Source: Candidatus Thiodiazotropha sp. 'RUGA'
Lineage (GTDB): Bacteria > Pseudomonadota > Gammaproteobacteria > Chromatiales > Chromatiaceae
DNA: 64,000 bases
Assembly (NCBI GenBank): GCA_016842065.1
Contig: JAEPDS010000005.1
Coordinates: 1 to 64,000 of the forward strand
Direction of reading: 5' to 3'
In this document: positions 27,131 to 35,973 of the stretch, piece by piece
Numbering within the stretch: the stretch's first letter is position 1
How the letters are laid out: every line of letters starts with the position of its first letter
Notes under the pieces: model-generated
Database searches by the model: none
Told to the model about the DNA's origin: nothing
What the model saw: only the letters and a program-made list of their open reading frames with translations
Made by a program: the position numbers and the translations under genes

Positions 27131-28591
27131 TCAGCTCTCGCTTTCAAGGGCCGGTTTGCGAATCAGATTGGTGACTTTGTATTTTGCAAAATGGGCGCCG
27201 AATTTGATCAGCCGGATCATATGCTGCGGATAGAGCAGCGATAACCAGGTGTAGTGCCAGCTGATCGCGGGCCGTCGGTAGAAGGAGACCAGCATCTGCC
27301 GATAGTGTTTGTCCAGTTCATCGATACTGATCCCTTCCGGGGACCAGAGAAAGTTCATGCCGTTCATCTTCTCCCAGTGATCGTCCCGGATGTTCGAGCC
27401 GTAGAGGTCGTAGTAGATGGGCGAGCCTGGGTAGGGGGTGAACTTGGTCAGGTTCATGATGGTCATGGGGATGTTGCGTACGAACTGCTTGGTCTCCTCG
27501 ATGGAGTCCACCGTCTCGCCGGGATAGCCGAGCATGAATAGCCCCTTGGTGCGGATGCCTGCGGCGGCGGTCATCTTTACCGCCCGCTCCGAGTCCTTCA
27601 CCTTGGCGGACTTGACCATCTTCTCCAGCATCTCCTGGGAACCGCTCTCCAGACCGAAGCTGATCTCCCAACAGCCCGCCTTCTTCATCAGCGCCAGTAC
27701 ATCCTCATGCACCGTGTCGACCCGGGAGGTGCAGGACCAGGTCATGTTGAGCCCCTCCTCGATGAGGATCTTGCAGAACTCAGAGGCCCGCTTGCGGCTG
27801 GCCAGAAACAGGTCGTCGACGAACATCACATGGCGGATGCCGTAGGTCTGTTTCAAATGCCGCATCATCTCCACCACCTTGGCCGGTGAGTAGTAGCGGA
27901 CCCGGTCGCCGAAGGTGGATGTGTCGCAGAACTTGCAGTGGAAAGGACAGCCCCGGGAGGCGGCGATGGTGGCCACCGGACCACGCGGATAGTCGTAGAT
28001 GGCCGGCTTATAGGCCTGGGGAAAATCGGGCAGCAGGTCCCAGGCCGGCATCGGCAGGTAGTCCAGATCCCGGTTGATCGCCCGGCCCTGGGTCTGGTTG
28101 ATGAACGGGCCATCCCGATAGATCAGTTCAGGCACCTCGGTGAGCTTGCCCTCCCCTTCGATGGCCCGCAGCAGATCCATCAGGGTCTTCTCCCCTTCAC
28201 CGGTTACCGCATAGTCGAACTGGCTGAAGCGCTCCATGGTCTCCTTCCCCATGGAGGAGACGTGGGGACCGCCAATGATGATGATCGTCTCCGGCAGCTT
28301 CTCTTTGATCGCTTGGGCGATGGTGGCGGTATTCCAGACACCCACGGTGAAAAGGGTGATGCCTACATAGGCGGGCGCCCGCTCGACCACCCGCTCCACC
28401 ACACCCTCGATGGAGAGGTTCATGATGTTGCTTTCGATGATCTCCGGCTCATAGCCGTGCTCTCTCACCTCGGCCGCCAGGTACATCAATCCCAGCGACG
28501 GGGAGTTGTTGGTGATCTCCTTGACGAACTCATACCCCTTGGCAATGGAGTCATAGGGGGGGTTGATGAAGGTGATTTTGCGATTTGACAT
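27131..28591 (-). CDS. B12-binding-type radical SAM protein
   Basis: A radical SAM enzyme of the BchE/HpnJ-like class. Residues about 1-145 form a Rossmann-like cobalamin-binding domain (PPYDS start, IIIIGGPHVS, TGEGE) that lacks the DxHxxG base-off cobalamin motif. The radical SAM core has the [4Fe-4S] motif CPFHCKFC with C215, C219 and C222. The C-terminal part (about 400-486) is helical and hydrophobic/basic. Length (486 aa) is normal. Enzymes of this class do methylations, cyclisations or rearrangements; here no pathway genes are adjacent, so the substrate is unknown. The spacing to neighbours suggests a monocistronic gene. Confidence 0.9.
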   Translation of the reverse strand: MSNRKITFINPPYDSIAKGYEFVKEITNNSPSLGLMYLAAEVREHGYEPEIIESNIMNLSIEGVVERVVERAPAYVGITLFTVGVWNTATIAQAIKEKLPETIIIIGGPHVSSMGKETMERFSQFDYAVTGEGEKTLMDLLRAIEGEGKLTEVPELIYRDGPFINQTQGRAINRDLDYLPMPAWDLLPDFPQAYKPAIYDYPRGPVATIAASRGCPFHCKFCDTSTFGDRVRYYSPAKVVEMMRHLKQTYGIRHVMFVDDLFLASRKRASEFCKILIEEGLNMTWSCTSRVDTVHEDVLALMKKAGCWEISFGLESGSQEMLEKMVKSAKVKDSERAVKMTAAAGIRTKGLFMLGYPGETVDSIEETKQFVRNIPMTIMNLTKFTPYPGSPIYYDLYGSNIRDDHWEKMNGMNFLWSPEGISIDELDKHYRQMLVSFYRRPAISWHYTWLSLLYPQHMIRLIKFGAHFAKYKVTNLIRKPALESES

Positions 28592-28780
28592 ATTCAGAGC
28601 TGGAATTCGCCGGGCGTCAGTGCCTTAACAGTCTCTAGTTTACCTTAAATCTGGCTGATACTGAGGTCATTAACACATCAAAATATCGTGTGATTCCCAT
28701 CCCCCAACCAGCAATGGACTTGACCTAAGGAGAGATTCAATCTATATTAGTAATTAATAATATTCTATTTGGTGTTTGTC

Positions 28781-28909
28781 ATGAATGATATGTTGCTGTT
28801 CAGCTGTGCCGAGCTGAGGGAGTTGGCGGAAACCAATCCCGATGAGATTGAAGTGATCGTTGAGATGATGATCGAGGCAGAAGCCGACCTCTGTCGGGAG
28901 AACAGTTGA
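28781..28909 (+). CDS. Possible 42-residue acidic helical protein
   Basis: ATG 28781 opens a 42-codon ORF (MNDMLLFSCAELRELAETNP, then an acidic helix, ending CRENS) that is immediately followed by a strong terminator with a T-run. Codon use is like that of neighbouring genes and the peptide is predicted helical and acidic. The ribosome site is weak (ggtg 10 bases upstream). Unknown family; it may be a real small gene or the tail of a decayed one. Confidence 0.45.
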   Translation: MNDMLLFSCAELRELAETNPDEIEVIVEMMIEAEADLCRENS

Positions 28910-28949
28910 GCTGAAGATTTTTAAAGCGTCTCCATAATAAGCTTGCAAC

Positions 28950-28984
28950 AAAAAAAATGCCCGCATAAAGCGGGCAATTTTTTT
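28950..28984. terminator. Bidirectional rho-independent terminator
   Basis: Stem TGCCCGC (28958-28964), loop ATAAA, stem GCGGGCA (28970-28976), with seven or more A on the left and seven T on the right. It serves sat on the minus strand (16 bases after its stop at 29001) and the 42-codon ORF on the plus strand. Confidence 0.88.
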
Positions 28985-29000
28985 CTTATCGAGTCAATTG

Positions 29001-30188
29001 TTATTTTATTGACTGGTAGTAATCCATCAGGATCTGAGCCACCTCAGGACGGGAGAACTCTTTGGGAGGCGCAATGCCCTGTCCCAGCATCTCACGCACC
29101 TTGGTGCCTGACAGCAGTACGAAATCCTCTTTGCTGTGATCCGGTGCTTCGCACATCATCACAACCTTGTTGAGTTTCTTCGAGTAGGCGGTATGGTCGG
29201 CCTTGAAGATCTCGATCTCCATGGCGCCGGCCGGCACTTCATTCTCAAAGATCGTCTGCGCGTCGAAAGCGCCGTAGTAGTCACCCACACCGGCGTGATC
29301 ACGCCCGATGATGAAGTGGGTGGCGCCCATGTTCTGACGGAAATAGGCATGCAGAACCGCCTCTCTGGGACCGGCGTAGAGCATATCGAAACCGTAACCG
29401 GTCACCATCGCGCTGTTCGGCGGGAAGTAGAGTTCGACCATCTTGCGGATGGCGGCATCACGAACCGGTGCAGGGATATCACCTTTCTTCAGTTTACCCA
29501 GCAGCATGTGGATCACCAGGCCGTCACAGCCGAGACGATCCATGGCGATGTGGCACAGCTCTTCGTGGGCCAGATGCATCGGATTACGGGTCTGGAAGGC
29601 AACGACCTTCTTCCAACCGCGCTCCTGGATCTCGTTACGGATCTCAACCGCAGTGCGGAAGGTATCCGGGAAATCAGCCTGGAAGTAGGAGAAATTCAGT
29701 ACCTGGATCGGACCGGACAGAGCAATGCGTCCCTGGCCGTTGAACGCCGCCACACCGGGATGCTCCGGATCGGAAGTACCGTAGACCTTGTCGGTCATCA
29801 CAGCCATCTGCTCATCGCTGACGGTTTCGATGGCTTCGATGTCCATCACCGCCAACACAGGGTTGCCTTCCATGTTGGGATCTCTGAGGGCGATGCGCTT
29901 GGCGTCACCGATTGCATCGGTACTCTCGACCAGGCAGAGCACGGGCACCGGGAAGAAGCTGCCGTCGGTGAGGGTCATCTTCTCAGCTGCACCCATCCCG
30001 TCAGCGACCGACATGTAGCCTTTCAGCGGGTTGAAGTAGCCTGCACCCATCATTACCGCATTACCGGCGGCCTGTGAGCTGATCACTACGGAGGGCAGTG
30101 ATTCCGCCTCGTGGGAGAGACTGTGGTGAGTATCTGGGTCATAGACAAACAAAGGCTGTAGTTCTGTTGAACCAACGGGATTAATCAT
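29001..30188 (-). CDS. sat: Sulfate adenylyltransferase (ATP sulfurylase, dissimilatory type)
   Basis: The homomeric enzyme that interconverts APS + pyrophosphate and ATP + sulfate. In sulfur oxidisers it runs towards ATP and completes sulfite oxidation through APS. The nucleotide-binding QTRNPMH motif is at residues 199-205 and IGRDHAGVGDYYG lies about 85 residues later. It is 395 aa with no APS kinase domain, as expected for this bacterial/archaeal type rather than the CysDN assimilatory form. A strong GAAGGAGAAG ribosome site lies seven bases before the ATG. It stands alone: aprA, aprB and aprM are not adjacent, unlike in many sulfur oxidisers. A terminator follows. Confidence 0.96.
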   Translation of the reverse strand: MINPVGSTELQPLFVYDPDTHHSLSHEAESLPSVVISSQAAGNAVMMGAGYFNPLKGYMSVADGMGAAEKMTLTDGSFFPVPVLCLVESTDAIGDAKRIALRDPNMEGNPVLAVMDIEAIETVSDEQMAVMTDKVYGTSDPEHPGVAAFNGQGRIALSGPIQVLNFSYFQADFPDTFRTAVEIRNEIQERGWKKVVAFQTRNPMHLAHEELCHIAMDRLGCDGLVIHMLLGKLKKGDIPAPVRDAAIRKMVELYFPPNSAMVTGYGFDMLYAGPREAVLHAYFRQNMGATHFIIGRDHAGVGDYYGAFDAQTIFENEVPAGAMEIEIFKADHTAYSKKLNKVVMMCEAPDHSKEDFVLLSGTKVREMLGQGIAPPKEFSRPEVAQILMDYYQSIK

Positions 30189-30550
30189 GACGTTTCTTCT
30201 CCTTCGCTTAGATCACTAAATTCTTATGGCCGATTTGCCTCGTCACCGAGGGCAGTTCGGTTCTGCCGATTTTGTAGTCAGTGGATTCGATCGATTGGCC
30301 CCTTGATTGATCTGTTTCAATTTCTTGAAAAGAGCCGTAACCCACTGTTTTTTATTTAATTGTATGAGCTTGTGCACTCACACCAGTATTCAAACAGCCC
30401 ATACCCTACCACAACCAGGAGTTATCCAACCCAAGTTATTTTTTATGTGCTCAGCAAAATATCTGCTCTCCCCGTCTTCTACGGGTCGTTTCCAGGCGTG
30501 GTGTTTTGGGCAATCCCGTGAATGCGGCACTCTGCTGCTGCAAACCGTCG
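30189..30550. other. sat leader and spacer to recD
   Basis: 362 bases upstream of sat. On the minus strand the leader can form two overlapping hairpins: 30236-30254 (TGCCTCG/CGAGGGCA) and 30251-30267 (GGCAG/CTGCC). They share bases 30251-30254 and so exclude each other. The rest shows no gene; no terminator with a clear U-tract is seen after recD. Confidence 0.4.
30236..30267 (-). promoter_or_regulatory. sat: Mutually exclusive hairpins in the sat leader
   Basis: Arms TGCCTCG (30236-30242) with CGAGGGCA (30247-30254), and GGCAG (30251-30255) with CTGCC (30263-30267), overlap. They lie 48-79 bases upstream of the sat start. This could be a 5' UTR switch or simply a chance structure; there is no match to a known riboswitch class. 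Confidence 0.25.
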
Positions 30551-32413
30551 CTAGGAGAATTGTTTAAGCCGGTCGCTGAGGCCGCTCTGGCGCTGCATGC
30601 CTCTGAGTAAGGCGGTTCTGAAAACCGCTTCCGCGCCAACCAGACTGAACTGCTGCTTTGCCCGGGTGACGGCGGTATAGACCAGCTCACGGCAGAGCAC
30701 CGGCGAATCCTGCTTCGGCAGATGAAACAGCACCCGCTGAAATTCCGACCCCTGACTCTTGTGCACCGTAAGGGCATAGACGGTTTCACAGTAGGGCAAG
30801 CGGGATGGTGAGACCCAGCGAATCCCGCCGTCGGCGCCGTTGAAGGCGACCGACAGCTCGCCGGAGCCGTCCGGATGGGGCAATACGATCCCAGTCTCTC
30901 CGTTGTAGAGATTGAGTTGGTAGTCGTTGCGGGTCAACATCACCGGCCGCCCCACATACCAGGCTGCCTGCTGGGGAATGGCCCCCTGCTCTCTGAGTCG
31001 GCTGGTGATGCCCTGGTTGAGCTGCACGACACCCGCAGCTCCTTCCCGCAGTGCGGCCAGGATGCGAAAGGCATGCAGATGTTCGAACAGGGCCTCGACA
31101 GAATCACCCCGCTCAATCGCCCGGCCGAGTTGAGCAAAATGGGCCGCACCAAGTGCAACGGTCTCGGTCTCATCGTTCAGCCAGGTCAACTGGTTCTCTG
31201 GGGTTCCCTGCTGAATCAGCTGGATCGCCTGGTCAGCCTCCGCCCGATTGATCGCCGTCGCCAGACGACCGATCGGACTCTCGGCACTGAAGCGGTAACT
31301 GTGGCGTAGCAGCACCACCCGATCCTGCAGGGGATTGTCGGCGCGGGGCATCGGCTCAATCAGCTGGCCGGTAATTTGTGCCAGGGTCGTGGCCGATTCC
31401 GCACTGGGACCTTCGCAACCGGCACAGATATCCCCCAGTACCGCACCCGCCTCCACCGAAGCGAGCTGATCCCGATCCCCCAGCAGGATCAGTCTGGCCT
31501 GACTGGGCAGTGCATCCAGCATTTTCGCCATCAGTGCCACATCCACCATCGAGGCCTCATCCAGGATCAGCACGTCCAACAGCAGGGGATTCTCCCCATG
31601 GTGCCGAAAACCGGTACCCTGCGCCGTGACTCCGAGCAGCCGATGCAGGGTGGAGGCCTGCTCGGGAATCGCCTCCAGCGCTTCCGCTGAGAGGGGCAGG
31701 CGCTGTTTGGCGTCCCGGATCGATTGCTGCAGCCGGGCCGCTGCCATACCGGTTGGCGCGGCCAGGCCGATGCGCAGCGCAGCGCCTTCGGGCTGTTGGC
31801 GCAGCAAAGCCAGGATGCGCACCACGGTGGAGGTTTTTCCGGTCCCCGGACCGCCGGAGATCACCGTCAGATTCGACAACAGGGCATTGGCTGCTGCGAC
31901 CTGCTGCCAATCGGTCTCAAGCTCTTCTGACGGCTGAAACAGTTGCTTCAGGCCTGCGCTCAATTGCGCCTTGTCCAGCATCACCTCATGCGCGTCTGCT
32001 CGTTGCAGGAGTGCGCTTGCCAGGCGCTGCTCATAGTCCCAGTATCGATGCAGATAGAGTCTCTCCTGATCATCCAGCACCAGTGGCTGCCGACTGCCCG
32101 GGCTACCAACCACACCACTGTCGAGCAACAGCTTGCGCCACTCATCGAGTGGCGGGGTTGTGACTGTCGGGTCGATTCCGGGCAGCAGTGCCTGCTCCGC
32201 CTGTTGACTCAAATCGACGCAGACGTGCCCCTCATCGGTCGCCCGACAGGTCAGGGCGACGGCCAGAGCCAGTTGCAGCGATGGTTGATCCGCCTGCTGC
32301 AGCAGGAACATCGCCATATGGGTGTCCAGATCCGCCAGCAGATTGTTGTCACGCAGCCGTTTCAGCAGGGCCGCGGTCTGATCGAACGGGTGATGCTCGG
32401 CTCCGGCACTCAT
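30551..32413 (-). CDS. recD: Exodeoxyribonuclease V subunit alpha RecD
   Basis: A 5'-3' SF1 helicase subunit of RecBCD, acting in double-strand-break repair and degradation of foreign linear DNA. It has Walker A GGPGTGKT at 187-194, an SF1 DEAS box (LILDEASMVD) and the C-terminal UvrD-type motif (ALTVHKSQGSEF) followed by YTAVTRAKQ. Length 620 aa is normal. Its ATG overlaps the recB stop by four bases (ATGA), so translation is coupled, and it is the last gene of recC-recB-recD. Confidence 0.96.
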   Translation of the reverse strand: MSAGAEHHPFDQTAALLKRLRDNNLLADLDTHMAMFLLQQADQPSLQLALAVALTCRATDEGHVCVDLSQQAEQALLPGIDPTVTTPPLDEWRKLLLDSGVVGSPGSRQPLVLDDQERLYLHRYWDYEQRLASALLQRADAHEVMLDKAQLSAGLKQLFQPSEELETDWQQVAAANALLSNLTVISGGPGTGKTSTVVRILALLRQQPEGAALRIGLAAPTGMAAARLQQSIRDAKQRLPLSAEALEAIPEQASTLHRLLGVTAQGTGFRHHGENPLLLDVLILDEASMVDVALMAKMLDALPSQARLILLGDRDQLASVEAGAVLGDICAGCEGPSAESATTLAQITGQLIEPMPRADNPLQDRVVLLRHSYRFSAESPIGRLATAINRAEADQAIQLIQQGTPENQLTWLNDETETVALGAAHFAQLGRAIERGDSVEALFEHLHAFRILAALREGAAGVVQLNQGITSRLREQGAIPQQAAWYVGRPVMLTRNDYQLNLYNGETGIVLPHPDGSGELSVAFNGADGGIRWVSPSRLPYCETVYALTVHKSQGSEFQRVLFHLPKQDSPVLCRELVYTAVTRAKQQFSLVGAEAVFRTALLRGMQRQSGLSDRLKQFS

Positions 32414-35400
32414 GGCGGCTCTCCGATCATCTCATCCATGGCGTTGATGAATTCCGCCGGTGGCCGCTCCTGCACTATGCCCATGCCCGGCCCCCCTTCC
32501 GGGCGCATGCCCCGCAGGAAGAGATAGAAGACGCCACCGAACTGTTTCTCATAGTCATAGTCAGGGATTCGCAACCGCAGATAGCGATGCAGCGCCAGGG
32601 TGTAGAGCACATACTGCAGTGGATAGTGGTGCGAAGCCATGGCCTCGGTCAGCGCCTGTTGGTGGTAGGCCGGGTAGTCGATACCGAGCCAGTTCGATTT
32701 GTAGTCAGCAAGAAAATATTGCCCCTGAGATTCAAAAACCAGGTCGATGTAGCCTTTCAGATAACCATCCACACTGTCGCGCCCCAACCCACCCAGGCCG
32801 GCAATCAGACCCGGGGCATGACTGAAGCGGGTGCGTTCCGCCAGCTGACTTATCTGCCGGGTGTTGAAGGCGCTGACCGGGAACTGAAAGGCCATCTCGT
32901 TGAGACGTTGGCTGGCCGGTATCTGCCCCAGTTGCAGTCCGTTTTCAGTCAGTGGGGTGGTCAATAGAATCTGCATCCACTGTGCCACCAACTCACGCCA
33001 CTGCAGATCGATTCCGTAGAGCAACAGCTTCTCTTCAACCAGCTGCTGCAACGCGGCCTGGTCGTTTTGCTGGAAGTCGAGATTTTCAAGAATCGCATGC
33101 AGGCAACTGCCGGGCCCGGCCCCTCTGGGGAAGCCATGCACATCGAGCCGCGATTCGAACTCGGGGGCAGTGTTGTCGCTTGCCTCAATGCCGTCATGAT
33201 CCGGCAGATCCTCCGGCAAGCCGGCGATCAGGGATGAGAAACTGGCGACCTGCTGATGTTTCGGCACGGTTTTGCTGAAGTGTCGGGCCGGGGTGAGTTC
33301 AGGGGGTAGTGCCAGGGAGAGCTGCCCAGCCACATCAAATTCGGGCAATGGCGCGACAGAAATGGCCGTGCCCGCGGATGCCGCCAATGCACTCAGCTGA
33401 GCCTCATCATCACTCGGCTGCAGCGCCTTGGCCGTCGACAACCAGTCGCTCAATTGCTTTGGCGGTTGCGCAGTGCCACGACTGTGCAGCAGCCAGCAGA
33501 GCGCCCCATGACGATTCTGTTTGCTCAGTCCCCAGGGCAGATAACAACGGTAACGGGATCGGGTCAGCGCCACATAGGCAAGCCGGATGCTCTCAGCCAG
33601 CTTCTCCTGCTGGCGGTATACCCGGTTCTGCTCCATAGCCATTGAGCCCAGTTCAAGCACCGCCGCATCGTTATCCAGTGGATCGTGAAACAGAAACGGC
33701 CAGTCGCTGCGTTTTTCCGCCGATTCATCCCACAGGTAGGGGCAGAAGACGACGCCGTACTCCAGACCTTTACTGTGGTGCAGGGTGTCGATTTTCACCA
33801 GATCCCCATCGCTCTCCAGACGCAGCAGGCGCTCCTCATCCTGGGCACTGGACTGGCGCTGCTGAGAGAACCACTTCAGCATCCCCTCCATACCGGGGCG
33901 CTGGGTATTCTCATGCTGTTGCAGCAGCTCCAGCAGATGGTAGAGATTGGTCAGGCGACGCTCCCCATCGTGATACTCGAGCATCCGGCTCTCCATGCTG
34001 AACTCGGTCATCAGCCCGCGGATCATGACCATGAAGCCACTGCTGCGCCAGACCTGATGGTGGTCGAAGAACTGGCGGGTCACCTGACTCTGCAACGGTT
34101 CTTCCTCATTCAGGCGATCGATCTCAGCCCCGCTCCAACCAAACAGTGGGGTAGCCAGTGCCCCTCGTACAACCGCTTCCCGGTGCGGCTCGAGCAGTGC
34201 GATCAAGACCCGCTCCAACGCCTCAGCCTCAGCACTCCAATAGACACTCTGCTGACTGCTGCGTACGCTGGCTATGCCCTTTGCGGCCAGTGCCATTGCC
34301 AGGCTGCTGGCTTGTGTGTGGGTACGCACCAGAATGGCAATATCGCTGCCGAGCAACCGCCTTGCGCCGATCCTGACCTGTCTCGAATCATCCGCCGAGA
34401 GCAGACTGGCGATCTCCGCCGCGGTGGTTTCCGCAACGGATTGACGCAGCGTCTCAACCGATAGGCCCTCCTCGGCCGGCAATCGCCAGATCTGCAGCGC
34501 CGCGCCAGGCCGGCCCTGTTCGGTCAGCTGATCCCGGGCTCGTTCAGCCGCGTCGGTGGGTTGGAAGCCGATTCGGTGGTCGTAGAAGGGACGTGGTGAA
34601 AAACTGAACAGACGATTGATCGCCTGCACCATATCCGGAGTGGAGCGCCAGTTGGTATCCAGGGTATGGCGTCGCCCCCCGGCGCCATCCCTGGCTTGCA
34701 GATAGGTGTAGATGTCAGCGCCGCGAAAACTGTAGATCGCCTGTTTCGGATCACCGACCAGGATCAGTGGCTGTTCCGATTCCGCGTAGATCCGATGCAG
34801 GATCTCATACTGAATCGGATCGGTGTCCTGAAACTCATCCACCAGAGCGACCCGATAGCGGCTGCGCAGCAGTCCGCAAAGCTGGCCGGATCGATCCGCT
34901 TGCAGCGCCTGATGGAGCTGCAACAGCAGATCGTCATAGGACCACTCCCCCGCTTCCACCTGACGGCGGGGCAACTCCTGTTGCAGATAGTCGTATAGAC
35001 GGGCCTGCCAGGCCACCTTGGCCTGATGGAAGGCGGCCACAGACCGCTCGGAGAGCGGCAGATAGTCCGCCAGGGCATTGAAAAACGGGTTTTCCGGCGC
35101 TGTTTTACCCTTTTTCACCGCCTCAGCGATCACCTCCGGGGTAAAACGGATCACCTTGTCGAATGGGGCCTCATAGAGATTACCGTTGAGCCACAGATCC
35201 ATCTTTTCAAACCAGCTCGCCAGCCAGTTGGCTTGATATCCTTTCAGCACCTGTTTTTCGCTCAGCAGTTTCTCCACCTGCTCCCGTTCCGCATACCAGC
35301 AGGCACGTAGCTGCTGCAATGCCTCCTCTGCCTGCTGTTCCAAGCTCGCCAGATTATCTGGCCATGCCGCACCACTCACCCGAAGATAGGGTTTTCCAAG

Positions 35401-35973
35401 CGCCGGCTTGAGCCTTGCGAGCAGTTGATCGGGCGTGGCAATCCAGCCCTGCAGGGCGCTGAAGAACTGCTTCGGCAGCCTGGACATCTCAAGCCGCCAG
35501 AAATCATCCGCGATCTGCTGCAGCCGTTCCGCCTGATCGGGGACCAGTGCCGTGGTGAAGGACTGTCCGCTTTCGAAAGCGAATTCGGTCAGCACCCGTT
35601 GGCAGAATCCATGAATGGTGAAGATCGCAGCCCGATCGAAACTGGCCAGAGCCAGATCGAGCTGACGTACCGCCAGGGATCTGTCCGCCACTTTCTGATC
35701 GATCGCCTGTAACAGTGGATCTGGGGTTTCGCCTCCTAGAAACCACTGCCTGGCTTCGACAATCCGCTGACGTATGCGGGTTTTCAGCTCTGCGGTGGCC
35801 GCCTTGGTGTAGGTCATCACCAGGATCGACTGGGGCATCAATCCCTGCTCCAGCAGCAGCCTCAGATAGAGACTGGAGAGGGTGTGGGTCTTGCCGGTCC
35901 CCGCACTGGCCTCGACCAGATTGATCCCCTGCAGAGAGAAGCGCTCGATCTTCATACCTGAATCCGCTGCCAT
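32410..35973 (-). CDS. recB: Exodeoxyribonuclease V subunit beta RecB
   Basis: The helicase-nuclease subunit of RecBCD: a 3'-5' SF1A helicase plus a C-terminal RecB-family nuclease. With start ATG 35973 the protein is 1187 aa. Walker A ASAGTGKT lies at residues 22-29, motif II is VDEFQDTD, and the nuclease active-site motif ADYKSN has D1090 and K1092. A longer in-frame reading back to 36120 exists but lies inside recC and adds low-complexity residues; the chosen ATG shares one base with the recC stop (TGATG), the usual layout. It loads RecA in concert with RecC, and Chi recognition resides in RecC. Confidence 0.96.
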   Translation of the reverse strand: MAADSGMKIERFSLQGINLVEASAGTGKTHTLSSLYLRLLLEQGLMPQSILVMTYTKAATAELKTRIRQRIVEARQWFLGGETPDPLLQAIDQKVADRSLAVRQLDLALASFDRAAIFTIHGFCQRVLTEFAFESGQSFTTALVPDQAERLQQIADDFWRLEMSRLPKQFFSALQGWIATPDQLLARLKPALGKPYLRVSGAAWPDNLASLEQQAEEALQQLRACWYAEREQVEKLLSEKQVLKGYQANWLASWFEKMDLWLNGNLYEAPFDKVIRFTPEVIAEAVKKGKTAPENPFFNALADYLPLSERSVAAFHQAKVAWQARLYDYLQQELPRRQVEAGEWSYDDLLLQLHQALQADRSGQLCGLLRSRYRVALVDEFQDTDPIQYEILHRIYAESEQPLILVGDPKQAIYSFRGADIYTYLQARDGAGGRRHTLDTNWRSTPDMVQAINRLFSFSPRPFYDHRIGFQPTDAAERARDQLTEQGRPGAALQIWRLPAEEGLSVETLRQSVAETTAAEIASLLSADDSRQVRIGARRLLGSDIAILVRTHTQASSLAMALAAKGIASVRSSQQSVYWSAEAEALERVLIALLEPHREAVVRGALATPLFGWSGAEIDRLNEEEPLQSQVTRQFFDHHQVWRSSGFMVMIRGLMTEFSMESRMLEYHDGERRLTNLYHLLELLQQHENTQRPGMEGMLKWFSQQRQSSAQDEERLLRLESDGDLVKIDTLHHSKGLEYGVVFCPYLWDESAEKRSDWPFLFHDPLDNDAAVLELGSMAMEQNRVYRQQEKLAESIRLAYVALTRSRYRCYLPWGLSKQNRHGALCWLLHSRGTAQPPKQLSDWLSTAKALQPSDDEAQLSALAASAGTAISVAPLPEFDVAGQLSLALPPELTPARHFSKTVPKHQQVASFSSLIAGLPEDLPDHDGIEASDNTAPEFESRLDVHGFPRGAGPGSCLHAILENLDFQQNDQAALQQLVEEKLLLYGIDLQWRELVAQWMQILLTTPLTENGLQLGQIPASQRLNEMAFQFPVSAFNTRQISQLAERTRFSHAPGLIAGLGGLGRDSVDGYLKGYIDLVFESQGQYFLADYKSNWLGIDYPAYHQQALTEAMASHHYPLQYVLYTLALHRYLRLRIPDYDYEKQFGGVFYLFLRGMRPEGGPGMGIVQERPPAEFINAMDEMIGEPP

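Noticed and set aside
29136..30077. 313-codon plus-strand ORF
   Set aside because: Antisense to sat and shows no protein-family features.
30307..30567. 86-codon plus-strand ORF upstream of sat
   Set aside because: No ribosome site, and it runs into the 3' end of recD on the other strand.
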